From Dyella psychrodurans (GTDB lineage: Bacteria > Pseudomonadota > Gammaproteobacteria > Xanthomonadales > Rhodanobacteraceae), in NCBI RefSeq assembly GCF_003363265.1, contig NZ_QRBF01000003.1, positions 408,858-472,857 of the forward strand: a stretch of 64,000 nt of DNA, written 5' to 3'. The notes under the pieces were generated by a model that was given only the letters and a program-made list of their open reading frames with translations, ran no database searches and was not told the origin of the DNA. Below are positions 34,706 to 44,136 of the stretch, one piece after another. Position 1 is the first letter of the stretch. The number at the start of each line of letters is the position of its first letter. The translations under genes and the position numbers were made by a program.

Positions 34706-34730
34706 ATTAATTCAAGTTGAAGAAATTAAT
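34706..34730. promoter_or_regulatory. Inverted repeat, candidate ROK-repressor operator
   Basis: ATTAATT and AATTAAT flank an 11-base spacer in the region between the divergent permease and ROK-repressor genes. The AT-rich dyad resembles the style of NagC/Mlc operators. Its place before both transcription units supports autoregulation. Confidence 0.5.
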
Positions 34731-34834
34731 ACGACCCTGATGTAAGGTGACAAGGCCGCTCCCCGCCATGCCCCATGCCCGGCTCCACTAGAATTCCCGC
34801 GCGATCCATTCGAGCAAAACGAAACCCGCCAGCG

Positions 34835-36034
34835 ATGCAGACGCCCTTGAAGTCCAACAAGCCAACGACGGGTACCAATCTCGAGCATGCTCGGCTGCAC
34901 AATCGCCGCGTCGTGCTGGAAGCCATTCGACAGGCCGGTCGCCTGACGCGCGCCGACCTCACCCGCATCACATCGCTCACGGCGCAGACGATCTCCAACA
35001 TCGTGGCGGAGCTGCTGGACGAGTCGAAACTCTCAGCGCACGCACCGGAGAAAATCGCGCGCGGGCAACCACCTGTTCCCCTGTCGATCAATCCGGACGG
35101 CGGCTACTCGATCGGCTTCCACGTGGAGCAACACCAGATCGTTGCCGTGCTGCTGGATTTGAAAGGCGTCACGCGCGGACGGCGCGTTTTCTCCGTGAGC
35201 TACCCGACGTTCGCCGAAGCCCTGCCCGTATTGATGAAAGGCGTCGAAACCTTTCGCCGCAAGGTGGCAGCCGACCGCTTGCTGGGCATCGGTATTGCGT
35301 TGCCGGGGCCGTTCGGCGTGGAAGGCATGAGCGCCGTCGGTCCCACCGGCATGCCCGGATGGGACGATCCGCAAAGCCTTGCTTCGTTGCGGAAGATGGC
35401 AGGACTTCCCGTGCTGATGGAAAACGATGCCACCGCCGCCGCGATGGGCGAACGGCTCTACGGCATCGCCGGTGGTTTCAAGGACTTTGCGTATCTGTTC
35501 GTCGGGCACGGCCTCGGCGCCGGTCTGTACTTGGACAACCGCCTCTACTCCGGGCATTGGCGCAACGCCGGAGAAATCGGCCACATCATCATGACGCCGA
35601 ACGGCAAGCCCTGTTACTGCAGCAAGCAAGGGTGCATCGAGCGCTATGTCTCGGGTGCATCCCTGCTCGAACACATGGGCATCAAGGCCGACCGCAACCT
35701 CAGCGATCTGGATCTTTCCGAGCGCAAATACGCCGCCGGCATCAAGCGCTGGCTCGCCGAAGCGGCACCCGCCTTGCGTCATGCCGTGGGCCTGCTCGAA
35801 TCGCTGCTCGATCCGGAAACCATCCTGGTCGGCGGAACGCTGTCGAACGACATCCTCGGACGTCTGATCGAACAAACCCTTCCACTGTTTCCGTCGGTCA
35901 GTGTGAGGGCCGAGCGTGCGCACGCGCGCTTGCAGCTCGGCACGGCGGGACCCGATTGCGTTGCGCTCGGTGCGGCAGCACTGGTGGTGTTGGCGGAACT
36001 CAGTCCCGATTACCAGGCGCTGCTGAAAGCCTGA
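34835..36034 (+). CDS. ROK-family transcriptional repressor (NagC/Mlc-like)
   Basis: From the ATG at 34835 the protein has 399 residues; another ATG lies at 34775 and neither has a clear ribosome site. Residues ~15-75 hold the winged helix (NRRVVLEAIRQAGRLTRADLTRITSLTAQTISNIVAELL). The ROK part follows with GIGIALPGPFG, MENDATAAAMGE and GHGLGAGLYLDN. The zinc-binding motif is CYCSKQGCIE, close to the classical CxCGxxGCxE. It is divergent from the hexosamine operon and should repress it until an amino-sugar signal binds. Confidence 0.88.
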   Translation: MQTPLKSNKPTTGTNLEHARLHNRRVVLEAIRQAGRLTRADLTRITSLTAQTISNIVAELLDESKLSAHAPEKIARGQPPVPLSINPDGGYSIGFHVEQHQIVAVLLDLKGVTRGRRVFSVSYPTFAEALPVLMKGVETFRRKVAADRLLGIGIALPGPFGVEGMSAVGPTGMPGWDDPQSLASLRKMAGLPVLMENDATAAAMGERLYGIAGGFKDFAYLFVGHGLGAGLYLDNRLYSGHWRNAGEIGHIIMTPNGKPCYCSKQGCIERYVSGASLLEHMGIKADRNLSDLDLSERKYAAGIKRWLAEAAPALRHAVGLLESLLDPETILVGGTLSNDILGRLIEQTLPLFPSVSVRAERAHARLQLGTAGPDCVALGAAALVVLAELSPDYQALLKA

Positions 36035-36131
36035 GCGGCCAAAGCAGCCGTCACCGCGCTGCCTCTTCGTGGTATGCACTGCCGCTTCGCCTGATCATCG
36101 GCTACGGCTTTTTCGCGAGATAAGAATCAAG

Positions 36132-36154
36132 GCGCCCTCCCAGGAGGGCGCTTT
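36132..36154. terminator. Bidirectional terminator hairpin
   Basis: GCGCCCTC pairs with GAGGGCGC over a 4-base loop, followed by CTTTG on the plus strand. It lies between the convergent ROK repressor and beta-propeller genes. Confidence 0.65.
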
Positions 36155-36179
36155 GCGTTGCGTGTCCGCAGACGACCTA

Positions 36180-37229
36180 TCAATAATTGAAGCGGCTGTC
36201 GTCGCGAAGGATCGCGATGCCGTTCGTGGTGGCACTGTTGATCGTCGCTGTGCTCTTGAGGTTGAAGTTGCCATCGCCATCGACATGGAAGATGGAAACG
36301 TGTGAAACGGCTCCGTTGGCATCCACCACGGCGGCGAGATTGTCGCGGTACGTGATATCGGTCGGATTACCCTGGAAGGTCGCGACCACCGCGGCATCCT
36401 GAATGATCTTTTGTCCGTACACCGCATAACGCGACACGGAGTGACTGGGCGAGTTCGCCGAGAACAGGAACGGGCCGTCGAGCGTGACCCAGCAGGGCGC
36501 CGACTGCGTACCCGATCCGGTGACCGTCAGCACCGCGTCATCGCGCACCAGGCTGATCTCGTTGGCGTGCGCGATCGTGACGTACGCATCGTTGCCGCGG
36601 GTGGCCAGGCCGAAGGGAGCATTCACGTTCGCGGGGATATTCGCGACCAGCTTCGTCGAACCCGTCACCGCCCCGCCGTCGCTCAGATTGACCGTCTCGA
36701 TGGCGTTGCTCTTTTCGCTGATGACGAGTTGCCCATGCAGTACGCCGACCTGCGCGGCCGAGCCGTCGCCGATCACCAGGGAAGCCTCACCGTCGGCGGT
36801 CGGGTGCACGCCGTAACGGTCGATGAGATGCGACTCGATATGCGTGGCGGTCAGGATATAAAGGTGATCTTCGCCGAAGGCCACGCTCACCGGGTTGGTG
36901 ATGGCGGGAACGAGCTTCTCGAAGCGAAGACCGCCCTCGGAAGAATCTTTCGCAAAGACCGATACGTTTCCAGATCCGAAATTCACCACGGCAAGCAGGT
37001 CGTGGTTCTGCGCGATACCGCCGGCGTTGCCGCCCACGCCTCCCGCGCCGCCAGTCGGGATTTGCTCAACGAGCGCACCGCTGGTGTTGTAGACGAGAAG
37101 CGCGTTGCTCGACGTGTTGGTCGCGGTGACGATGAGCGCGTGATCGACCCAGGAGAAATTGTCTTGGGCGCTGGCGACGCCTGCGGTCAATAGAGTCAAC
37201 GCCGCTACGCCGACGAGTGGCTTTTTCAT
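36180..37229 (-). CDS. Secreted beta-propeller (lactonase-like) protein
   Basis: The protein has 349 residues with a signal peptide (KKPLVGVAALTLLTAGVASA). The mature chain shows repeats of ~45 residues, each with a hydrophobic strand and an N/D-rich turn (HDLLAVVNFGSGNVSVFAKD, EDHLYILTATHIESHLIDRYGV, GNDAYVTIAHANEISLVRDD). This suggests a seven-bladed propeller of the lactonase/YVTN type. No catalytic residues can be assigned. It stands alone with its own promoter region before 37229. Its function is unknown; it may bind or hydrolyse an extracellular ligand. Confidence 0.7.
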   Translation of the reverse strand: MKKPLVGVAALTLLTAGVASAQDNFSWVDHALIVTATNTSSNALLVYNTSGALVEQIPTGGAGGVGGNAGGIAQNHDLLAVVNFGSGNVSVFAKDSSEGGLRFEKLVPAITNPVSVAFGEDHLYILTATHIESHLIDRYGVHPTADGEASLVIGDGSAAQVGVLHGQLVISEKSNAIETVNLSDGGAVTGSTKLVANIPANVNAPFGLATRGNDAYVTIAHANEISLVRDDAVLTVTGSGTQSAPCWVTLDGPFLFSANSPSHSVSRYAVYGQKIIQDAAVVATFQGNPTDITYRDNLAAVVDANGAVSHVSIFHVDGDGNFNLKSTATINSATTNGIAILRDDSRFNY

Positions 37230-37478
37230 GGTTGTTCCTCATTCAAGTCGTCATGTAAGGAAGGCGATGCGTGTGATCGCCAATTTCGACTTCCGATGAC
37301 CGAATGCATCGGCCATGGATTACTTCGACGACTTCATCGAGATGGTTACAGCTTTCGTTATTCGTTTTCCGAAAAAGACCTTCGTGATGCGAACTGCAAG
37401 GCGTATGACGCAAACGTGCAATGTTTCATCGATGCCTGTTGCACTTGTGTTTCACGCAGAGAACACACGCGCAGCCAA

Positions 37479-38201
37479 TCAGCCGCGCGACGTCTCCGCG
37501 CTCGATGCGCTCACGATGTCACCGCCGCCGGCGATTTGCACGAGTACCGCCGTCGACAATCCCTGCGATTTCGCGGCTGGAATTTGAAATGCCTCGGAGC
37601 TTCCGTTCCAGCGCCCGAGCTTGACGAGCTCGCGCACCACGTTTCGCTGCGGCAGCGTGCGCCCCGCGTTTTCTCCGGCGCCGACGGCGACCCGTAGCGT
37701 GCGCGGATCGTAGCGAACGAGCCACACGTCGCAAGGCGCCTTGACGGACGCGTCATCCCCGACCGTTACCTCATGCGCGATCCACGTCACGGATGGACCA
37801 TGCATCGATGCGGCGTGAATCGCATCGTCGAGTTCGGCTCGATCGATGCCGACGAGGCTGGTATGTCCGTTGACATAGACCTGCGGCGTGTAAATCGTAT
37901 CGCTCTCGTGATATCGCGCGTACGCTTGCTGCCGGTCGGTGTAGGCCGTCGCTCCGAAAGTATCCTTCCACCCGAGGTCGTCCCAGTACGTGACGGCGAA
38001 CGACAGCGCCAGCACGTTGGGCTGTCCGGCGATGGCATTGATGTTGGCTTCCGCGGGCGGGCAAGAGGAACATCCCTGGCTGTGGAAGAGTTCCACGACG
38101 ACCAAAGGTTGGGCTTTTGCTTCCGTGGCATAGCCGTTGGAGAAGGCACAGATCGTTAAAGCGAACCCGACGAGGGTCGAGAGGACAAAGTGCTTTGTCA
38201 T
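37479..38201 (-). CDS. DUF1223-family secreted thioredoxin-like protein
   Basis: The ATG at 38201 gives a 240-residue protein; the longer frame to 38294 lacks a signal. A signal peptide (TKHFVLSTLVGFALTICAF) is followed by VVVELFHSQGCSSCPPAEANIN, the hallmark of DUF1223 proteins with a CxxC (C44/C47). Later strands YWDDLGWKDTFG and TIYTPQVYVNGHTSLVG also match the family. The family is widespread in Proteobacteria and has no settled function; a periplasmic thiol-redox role is plausible. Confidence 0.88.
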   Translation of the reverse strand: MTKHFVLSTLVGFALTICAFSNGYATEAKAQPLVVVELFHSQGCSSCPPAEANINAIAGQPNVLALSFAVTYWDDLGWKDTFGATAYTDRQQAYARYHESDTIYTPQVYVNGHTSLVGIDRAELDDAIHAASMHGPSVTWIAHEVTVGDDASVKAPCDVWLVRYDPRTLRVAVGAGENAGRTLPQRNVVRELVKLGRWNGSSEAFQIPAAKSQGLSTAVLVQIAGGGDIVSASSAETSRG

Positions 38202-38365
38202 GGTGTGGCGAATATTCCGTGTGCTGAGGATGCAAAGCGTGCAAGGACGCGCGCCTGCCTGGTATTCGCTCATCACTCTTCGGGAGTTACACACCGCCTC
38301 GGCCGGTCGGATGTCGCAAGCCGCGCACCGGCTTCTTCACGCAATGAAAGCGGACAAATTCAAAG

Positions 38366-38530
38366 TTGTGCGTTATCGCTAGGTTGCTCGCCTGCGCGGC
38401 GGGCGTTTCGTGCTCTCATGTGTGCGCACGCTTCATTTCCGTCGTCCCGGCGAAAGCCGGGACCCAGTGGCGTCGGGTTTATTTGTGCGTTGCCGCCAGG
38501 TTGCTCGCCTGCGCGGCGGGCGTTTCGTGC
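38366..38530 (+). repeat. 48-bp direct repeat (two copies)
   Basis: A 48-bp sequence at 38366-38413 recurs at 38483-38530 with only a few differences (GTTATCGCTAGG versus GTTGCCGCCAGG). It starts with TTGTGCGTT and ends with GGGCGTTTCGTGC. The second copy lies inside the left inverted element described next, so the first is probably a truncated extra copy. Confidence 0.9.
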
Positions 38531-38760
38531 CTCTGCCGAGGCCCGAGTCACTTTCTCTTGCTTGCCCAAGAGAAAGATAACCAAAGAGAAGGGCACCCCG
38601 GAGCCGGTGCTCTGCGGGCTACGCCCTCCGAGGCGTGAGCTGGGGCCGGGCTTTTCGACAGGGCTTCCTGCCCTGGCGAAAAGGGATCGGCATCCATGCC
38701 GATCCCCCTGCGGGCCTGATCGTCCCCAGCTCACTCACCGACTACGGGGACCCGGGGCGC
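38441..38760 (+). repeat. Dispersed ~320-bp palindromic element, left copy
   Basis: This stretch starts with a CCCGGCGAAAGCCGGG hairpin and contains the hyphenated palindrome CTTGCTTGCCCAAGAG. Smaller dyads follow, such as CAGGGCTTCCTGCCCTG and GATCGGCATCCATGCCGATC. It aligns over its length with the reverse complement of 38921-39228. Frames crossing it have the arginine-rich, low-complexity look of translated repeats and are not annotated. Confidence 0.85.
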
Positions 38761-38920
38761 GCGATGCGCGCACTTTTCAAAAGAGCAACACCCAAGAGCC
38801 AGAGCAAAAGAGCAAAGAGCGGCATGCAACGACACGCCCGCTCTTTCCGGCGCTATGCGCCGGCATCGAGTGCGCGCATAGCCCGCTGCTCTGGCTCCGC
38901 TCTTGATCTTGGGGCCCCTT

Positions 38921-39228
38921 GGACCCGGCGGAGGGATGGAGGATCAGCCCGTAGGGGAGCCGACATGGATGTCGGCTCGTTTTTCGTCAGCACAGGATGT
39001 GCTGTCGAAAAACCCCGTAATCCCTCCGCGCACTTTGCGGGCATCGCCCGCAAAGCGGGTACTCGGGGCTGCCCTTTCTTTGGGTTACTTTTCTTTGGGC
39101 AAGCAAAGAAAAGTGACCCGGCCGCTGGCAAGCGGACGGAACGCCCGCCGCGTAGGCGAGCAATCTGGCGATACCACACCAATGAAAACTGAGCCCACTG
39201 GATCCCGGCCTGCGCCGGGATGACGACC
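38921..39228 (-). repeat. Dispersed ~310-bp palindromic element, right (inverted) copy
   Basis: Read on the minus strand it follows the left copy step by step: CCCGGCGCAGGCCGGG, the GCTCGCCTACGCGG block, CTTTGCTTGCCCAAAG, GACAGCACATCCTGTGCTG and GACATCCATGTCGGC. The overall divergence shows an old duplication or independent insertions. The 160 bp between the copies also hold an inverted pair (GAGCCAGAGCA and TGCTCTGGCTC). Confidence 0.85.
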
Positions 39229-39267
39229 AGGAGACATAACGCAAGCAGCGAGGCGACACACCAAACA

Positions 39268-40302
39268 TCAAACCTGCCGAAAATTCCTCCGCAACTCCTG
39301 CTGCGCCCGATCCACCAACGCATCCGGCAACCGATCCACCCGCGCACTCGCCGGCGGCGTCGCCCGATCGATCACATGGTTATCCGCCAGCATCTGGATC
39401 ATCGCCAGATGATCCGCCGCCAATAACGCATTACCCAGCTCGGTCACCGGCGGCCTCGAACGCGCCTCCAGCCGTTCGCGCAACGCCTCGATCACATTCG
39501 GCGGCATTTCCCAATGCCTGGCCGCACGCAGCGTAAGATGGTTGGACATGCTCACGTAGCTGTTGAGAAAAGCGCGGCTGAAAACACCCAGCGTCGGCGG
39601 CGCTTCCTGATCGAGCAAGCGGATCATCGCGCCCACGCCCGCGTTGCAGACCACGCCGGCCAGATACGCCTCGAAGGGATCGCCATGGCCCTTCGCCAGA
39701 TACGTGCTGGCGGAGGCACAACGTTCGGCGTGATCCCACAGACGCTGTCCCGCCGCATGGCCGAGCATGCCGGCGCTGGCCTGCAGGATCGGCTTCATCA
39801 CGTGCTGCGTCACCATCTGCCGCAAGCCATCGTGCCCCAGCAATACGACCGCATGCTGCAGGCTGGAGATCGGCCGCGCGGTGCGGTAATGCGCACTGCG
39901 GCTGACCCGCATCACTTCGCCGACCAGCACCGGATCGCGTCCGATCAACTTGGCGACCTTGGTGCCATCGGAGTTTTCGCTCTTGAGCAGACGCAGCAGC
40001 TGCGGCAATACCTCCGGCAGACGCGGCAGCGTGGTGATGTCGAACCGGTCGCCGCCGCACAGCTCGTCGAGCCGCTTGAGCATGACCTGCTCCGGCGGCC
40101 GCAGCTCCGTGGCGTCGGAACCCGGCATGCCCAACACCAGCCGGTAGAACCAGTCCTGGACATCGGCGCCGCTGAGCGCCGGCGCGGGCTCGGCATCGGC
40201 ATCGGCAGGTTTGGCTTCGTCCGGCCACGGGAGGACCACGCCGAAACGCGGCCGCTCTTTCGGCTCTTCGCGCGCGAACAGTCTCTTCCAGAACCTAGCC
40301 AT
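39268..40302 (-). CDS. HDOD-domain protein
   Basis: The protein has 344 residues. It starts MARFWKRLFAREEPK, a basic hydrophobic N-terminus without a clear signal peptide. Residues ~85-290 hold an HDOD domain: LPRLPEVLPQLLRLL, KVAKLIGRDPVLVGEVMRVSRSAHY and ISSLQHAVVLLGHDGLRQMV. HDOD proteins are degenerate HD-like helical folds used in signalling, often with second messengers. No partner domain (GGDEF, EAL, kinase) is fused here. It is separated from the M61 peptidase gene by a terminator, so it has its own promoter. The pathway is unknown. Confidence 0.85.
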   Translation of the reverse strand: MARFWKRLFAREEPKERPRFGVVLPWPDEAKPADADAEPAPALSGADVQDWFYRLVLGMPGSDATELRPPEQVMLKRLDELCGGDRFDITTLPRLPEVLPQLLRLLKSENSDGTKVAKLIGRDPVLVGEVMRVSRSAHYRTARPISSLQHAVVLLGHDGLRQMVTQHVMKPILQASAGMLGHAAGQRLWDHAERCASASTYLAKGHGDPFEAYLAGVVCNAGVGAMIRLLDQEAPPTLGVFSRAFLNSYVSMSNHLTLRAARHWEMPPNVIEALRERLEARSRPPVTELGNALLAADHLAMIQMLADNHVIDRATPPASARVDRLPDALVDRAQQELRRNFRQV

Positions 40303-40446
40303 CGCCCTACCCCGGCAAGAATTTGCGAATAAATCCTTCGCTCCTGCCCGGTATATCGGCAGAAATTCGCAAGGCTTAACGGATCACTCAACCAGGCGGA
40401 AAAGGCCGTGGCGGTTCGGGGTAACCCAGAACGCTGGCGAAAGCCT

Positions 40447-40470
40447 AAAAAAAGGCGGCCATGGGCCGCC
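40447..40470 (-). terminator. Intrinsic terminator of the M61 peptidase gene
   Basis: GGCGGCC and GGCCGCC form a 7-bp stem over a 3-base loop; on the minus strand a run of seven T follows. It sits between the peptidase stop and the HDOD gene. Confidence 0.85.
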
Positions 40471-40511
40471 CCTTTTCCATCGATTCGCGCGATCGGGTAG
40501 CGCCGTCTCGC

Positions 40512-42443
40512 TTATTTGCGCGGCGCGACGATCGCCCCGATCAGATCCTTGCCATCGGCGCGCACCAGGTGCGGATAACGCAGGCCGCCGTGGTAGTCCA
40601 CCTTTACGGTGCTGTACACATCCACGTTCTTGACCAGCAGTTCGATCGGCGCCTGCGACGACTTCGCGGCGGTCACCGCGTCCTTCAGCACATCGGCCGA
40701 ATAATCGCGCCCGTTCACGGCGACGATGGTCAGGCCCGGAACCAGGCCGGCCTGGAAGGCAGGACCGTTCCACTGCACATCGCCGATCCGGCCGCTTTGA
40801 TTGACCATCAGGCCCATCGAGTAGGCGAGATTCACGCCGTGGCGAATGCCTTCGTACGCTTTCTCCTCACCGTTGGGCGTGTCGTTGAAGACAAGCTTCC
40901 AGCCCCCGCGCTCGATACCGTGTTCGGGCAAGTCGGCGCCGGTGTAATCAAGACGATCACGCAGGAACTTCGCCCAGTCGAACGGCTGCACTTGGTTGAG
41001 CGTCTTGATGACGTCGTCGAACGTGTAGGTCTTGGTGATGTAGCTGCCGTTGTCCATGCCGTAGAAAGCATGGGCGAAGTCGTCGAGCGAATGCTTGCCG
41101 CCGCTCAGTTCGCGAATCTTGGTGTCGACATCCAGCCACAGCAGCTGGCCTTCCGGATAGAAGTCGGTATCGCGTATCCAGTTGATCCAGCTTTCCGAAC
41201 CGTAGTAGGTGAGCGGCGCGGCGTCGGCGGTGTCTTGCAGCGAGCGCCATGCACGGCCGGTGCGATAGGTCATCGAGGCGGCGATGTTGGCGATCGAGTC
41301 GCGATACTGATCCGGACTCCACAAACCGGCACGGGCGGTGAGGATGCCGCACCAGTAGTCGGTCAGGCCTTCGTAGACCCACAGCAAGTCATCCTGCATG
41401 GGCACGTTGAAGTTGGGTGTCCACAGATCGGCGGGACGGCGGAATTTGCCGTTCCACGAGTGCACGAACTCATGCGGCATCAGGCTGGCGGCCACCAGAT
41501 GCATGTCGTCGTCGGTGAAGAAATCGGCCGGCAGGCGATCGTCGCTGGACTGGTGATGCTCAAGGCCGAAGTGGCCCGTGTGGTCGGAAAGCGTCAGCAG
41601 GAAGTCGTAATGATCGTAGTGATGCGCACCGAACAGCAGGTTGGTCTGCTTGACGACCTTGCGCTGCTGATCGAGCTGCTTGTCGGTGAGCTTGACGTCT
41701 TTCGCCGAATCGCCCACCACATTCAAATGCACCGGCACGCTTGCGCCCGGCGCGAGATCGACGCGATTGAAATTCGCGCCCGCGATGATCGGCGAATCGA
41801 CGAAGTTGTTGAAGCTCAGCGGCTTGAAGTGAACGGTGTTGCCCGATTGGCTATCCACTTCGAGCGCCGAACCGAACTTCCAGCCCGCGGGCAGTACCAC
41901 GCTGGGCTGGATCTGGATCTGGCGCGTGTAGTAGCCGGCGGGATAGAAGGCGACCTGGTTGAATTCCACGTCGACCAGGTCCGGTGTTGCCGATGCGCTG
42001 GCGCCGAAGTTGCTGCCTTCGCCATCGCCCGGCGACAGGAACTGGAATTCCAGATCGAGCTGGCTCACGCCTTCCGGCACATCCAGATGCAGCGCAAACA
42101 TGTCGCGCAGATCGCGCCGCCACGACAGCTGCTTCCCATTGGCGCGAATGATCAGGCCCGACACGTTCTCCACCGGACCGGAAGGCGCATGCTCGCCGGG
42201 AATCCATTTCGGATAGAACAGCGTGAGCGCGCCCGGCTTTACCGGAATGGTTTCGTGCGAACGGAAGATGCGTTTGCCGGCATCGGTCAGGTCGACGTTG
42301 ACCGTGAGCATGCCGGCATAGGGTTGATCGACAGGCGCCGGCGCGTCGGTAGCTCCGGTTTGCGCAGCCGCCGCGGCCGAGAAGGTACAGGCCGCGAAGA
42401 TGGCAGCCGCGATCACGCTGAAACGCATCGGTTTTACTTTCAC
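40512..42443 (-). CDS. M61-family metallopeptidase (glycyl aminopeptidase-like) with PDZ domain
   Basis: The protein has 643 residues with a signal peptide (RFSVIAAAIFAACTFSAAAAAQ). The N-terminal ~250 residues form the M61 beta domain. The zinc site is HEFVHSW (H324, E325, H328), with the third ligand probably E359 in WVYEGLTDYW, both hallmarks of M61. A PDZ domain lies near residues 510-600 (GLMVNQSGRIGDVQWNGPAFQAGLVPGLTIVAVNG). Family members trim peptides starting with Gly or Ala. The gene is monocistronic with its own terminator. Confidence 0.9.
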   Translation of the reverse strand: MKVKPMRFSVIAAAIFAACTFSAAAAAQTGATDAPAPVDQPYAGMLTVNVDLTDAGKRIFRSHETIPVKPGALTLFYPKWIPGEHAPSGPVENVSGLIIRANGKQLSWRRDLRDMFALHLDVPEGVSQLDLEFQFLSPGDGEGSNFGASASATPDLVDVEFNQVAFYPAGYYTRQIQIQPSVVLPAGWKFGSALEVDSQSGNTVHFKPLSFNNFVDSPIIAGANFNRVDLAPGASVPVHLNVVGDSAKDVKLTDKQLDQQRKVVKQTNLLFGAHHYDHYDFLLTLSDHTGHFGLEHHQSSDDRLPADFFTDDDMHLVAASLMPHEFVHSWNGKFRRPADLWTPNFNVPMQDDLLWVYEGLTDYWCGILTARAGLWSPDQYRDSIANIAASMTYRTGRAWRSLQDTADAAPLTYYGSESWINWIRDTDFYPEGQLLWLDVDTKIRELSGGKHSLDDFAHAFYGMDNGSYITKTYTFDDVIKTLNQVQPFDWAKFLRDRLDYTGADLPEHGIERGGWKLVFNDTPNGEEKAYEGIRHGVNLAYSMGLMVNQSGRIGDVQWNGPAFQAGLVPGLTIVAVNGRDYSADVLKDAVTAAKSSQAPIELLVKNVDVYSTVKVDYHGGLRYPHLVRADGKDLIGAIVAPRK

Positions 42444-42494
42444 AAAACAACTCCGGCAGACACTGTCCGCGGAGCGCCCGCAAGAACAGCAGGT

Positions 42495-42528
42495 GGGTGA
42501 TGACCGCTGATCAGCGGTTTACTCACCC
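42495..42528. repeat. Nested hairpin between peptidase and permease genes
   Basis: An outer GGGTGA/TCACCC stem encloses the perfect palindrome CCGCTGATCAGCGG. No T run follows on the minus strand, so it may be a stabilising 3' end of the permease transcript or a protein site. Confidence 0.6.
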
Positions 42529-42579
42529 ATGGTAGAGCCAAGGCCCTACCCGTCCTCCCCTGCCAGAGGTCATGACTAA

Positions 42580-44136
42580 TTAGTTCTTGGTCGATGCGTG
42601 AATTTCTAAACGACTATGGCGTATTCCGTATCCGAAATAGATCAGGCAGCCCAGCGCCATCCAGATGATGAAGCGCTCGAAGGTGATCCACGGAAGACCA
42701 CCGATGCGATGCCAGCCGTCAGCATCCGACCACGGCACGCCGAAGATCAGCAGCAGCGAAAACAACACGCCCAGAGGCGAGACCAGCGCAAGCGCCGGCG
42801 CGCGGAAACTGCGCGCGACATGCGGCTTGCGCAGGCGAAGCACGAGTACGGCCGTGCAGATGATGATGAAGGCGCTGAGCGTGCCGATGTTCACCAGCTC
42901 GGCGACTTCGCCGATCGGCAGCAACCCTGCCACCAGCGCGGTGAACACGCCGATGATCACGGTGGGACGCGCAGGCGTGCCAAAGCGCGGATGGATGTGC
43001 GCGAACCACGCCGGCAGCAGGCCGTCGCGCGCCAGCGCAAACCAGATGCGCGCTGCGCCCAGCATGAAGGCGAACAGCACGCTGGTGACGCCGATCACCG
43101 CCGCCGTGGCGATGGCGACGCTCACCCAATGCAGGCCAATCGATTCGAACGCTTCGGATACCGACGCATCGCCGCCGAGATGGCTGTAATGCGTAATACC
43201 GGTCAGCACCAGCGAAACGGCGATATACAGCACCATCGCCACCGCCAGCGACAACAACACGGCGCGCGGAAGATCGCGCTGCGGATGCTTCGCTTCTTCG
43301 GCAGCCGTGGTAAGCGTGTCGTAACCGAACACCGCAAAGAACACCACGCTCGCACCCGTCAGCACGCCGGCCCAGCCGAAATGTCCCACGCCCTGCGCAT
43401 CGATCACGCGCGCGGGAATGAAGGGCTGCCAGTTCGCCTTTTGCACATAGAAGACGCCGACGCCCACCACCAGCAGGACGCCGATCACCTTGATCGCAAC
43501 CACCAGCGTGTTGAACCGCGCACCCCATTCGGTGCGGATGGTCAGCAGCGCGGCGACCAGCAGCGAAATCGCCGCGGCAATCACGTTGAAGCGATGGCCG
43601 TCGCTGGGACCGGCGATGGCCTGTGCGCCATGCACGCCGAATATCTGCTGCAGGTAGTACTCCATCGTCTGCGTGCTCATGCTCTGCTGCGCCCACACCG
43701 GCAGATGAATACCCGCCGAGCCGAGCAGCACCTGCACGTAGCCGGACCAGCCGATCGCCACCACGGCCACCACCAGCGCGTATTCCAGCAACAAGTCCCA
43801 GCCGATGATCCAGGCCACGAATTCGCCCAGCACGGCGTAGCCGTAGGTGTACGCGCTGCCCGTCACCGGAATCAGGCCGGCGAATTCCGCGTAGCACAAG
43901 GCGGCGCATGCGCTGCCGAAGCCGGCGATGATGAAGCTCAGCGCCACCGCCGGCCCTGCGTTCATCGCCGCCTGCTGTCCGGCCAGCACGAAAATGCCGA
44001 CGCCGATAATGCCGCCGATGCCGATCGCGGTGAGCTGCCACAGGCCGAGCACGCGCCGGAAATCGCCGCGCCCGCCCGCTTCCGTCTGCAGTTGTTCGAC
44101 GGACTTGTGGCGCAGCATCCTGCTCAGGAAACTCAT
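42580..44136 (-). CDS. APC-family amino-acid permease (cationic amino-acid transporter type)
   Basis: The ATG at 44136 follows a GGAGAG site; the frame extends upstream to 44232 without one. The 518-residue protein has 12-14 membrane segments. It opens with GLWQLTAIGIGGIIGVGIFVLAG, the conserved first helix, and contains FAVFGYDTLTTAAEEAKHPQRDLPRA, the CAT/YfnA-like motif. The substrate is probably a basic or broad-range amino acid. It stands apart from the hexosamine operon permease, which has a different sequence. Its end at 42580 is 63 bp from the hairpin. Confidence 0.88.
   Translation of the reverse strand: MSFLSRMLRHKSVEQLQTEAGGRGDFRRVLGLWQLTAIGIGGIIGVGIFVLAGQQAAMNAGPAVALSFIIAGFGSACAALCYAEFAGLIPVTGSAYTYGYAVLGEFVAWIIGWDLLLEYALVVAVVAIGWSGYVQVLLGSAGIHLPVWAQQSMSTQTMEYYLQQIFGVHGAQAIAGPSDGHRFNVIAAAISLLVAALLTIRTEWGARFNTLVVAIKVIGVLLVVGVGVFYVQKANWQPFIPARVIDAQGVGHFGWAGVLTGASVVFFAVFGYDTLTTAAEEAKHPQRDLPRAVLLSLAVAMVLYIAVSLVLTGITHYSHLGGDASVSEAFESIGLHWVSVAIATAAVIGVTSVLFAFMLGAARIWFALARDGLLPAWFAHIHPRFGTPARPTVIIGVFTALVAGLLPIGEVAELVNIGTLSAFIIICTAVLVLRLRKPHVARSFRAPALALVSPLGVLFSLLLIFGVPWSDADGWHRIGGLPWITFERFIIWMALGCLIYFGYGIRHSRLEIHASTKN

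Noticed and set aside
33204-34745. 513-residue plus-strand ORF over the APC permease gene
   Set aside because: It is low-complexity and Arg/Asp/His-rich, typical of an antisense frame in GC-rich coding DNA.
38190-39192. Several Arg-rich ORFs in the 38.2-39.2 kb region
   Set aside because: They are translations of the repeat element (patterns such as ARNARRAGEQ) and lack ribosome sites or family features.
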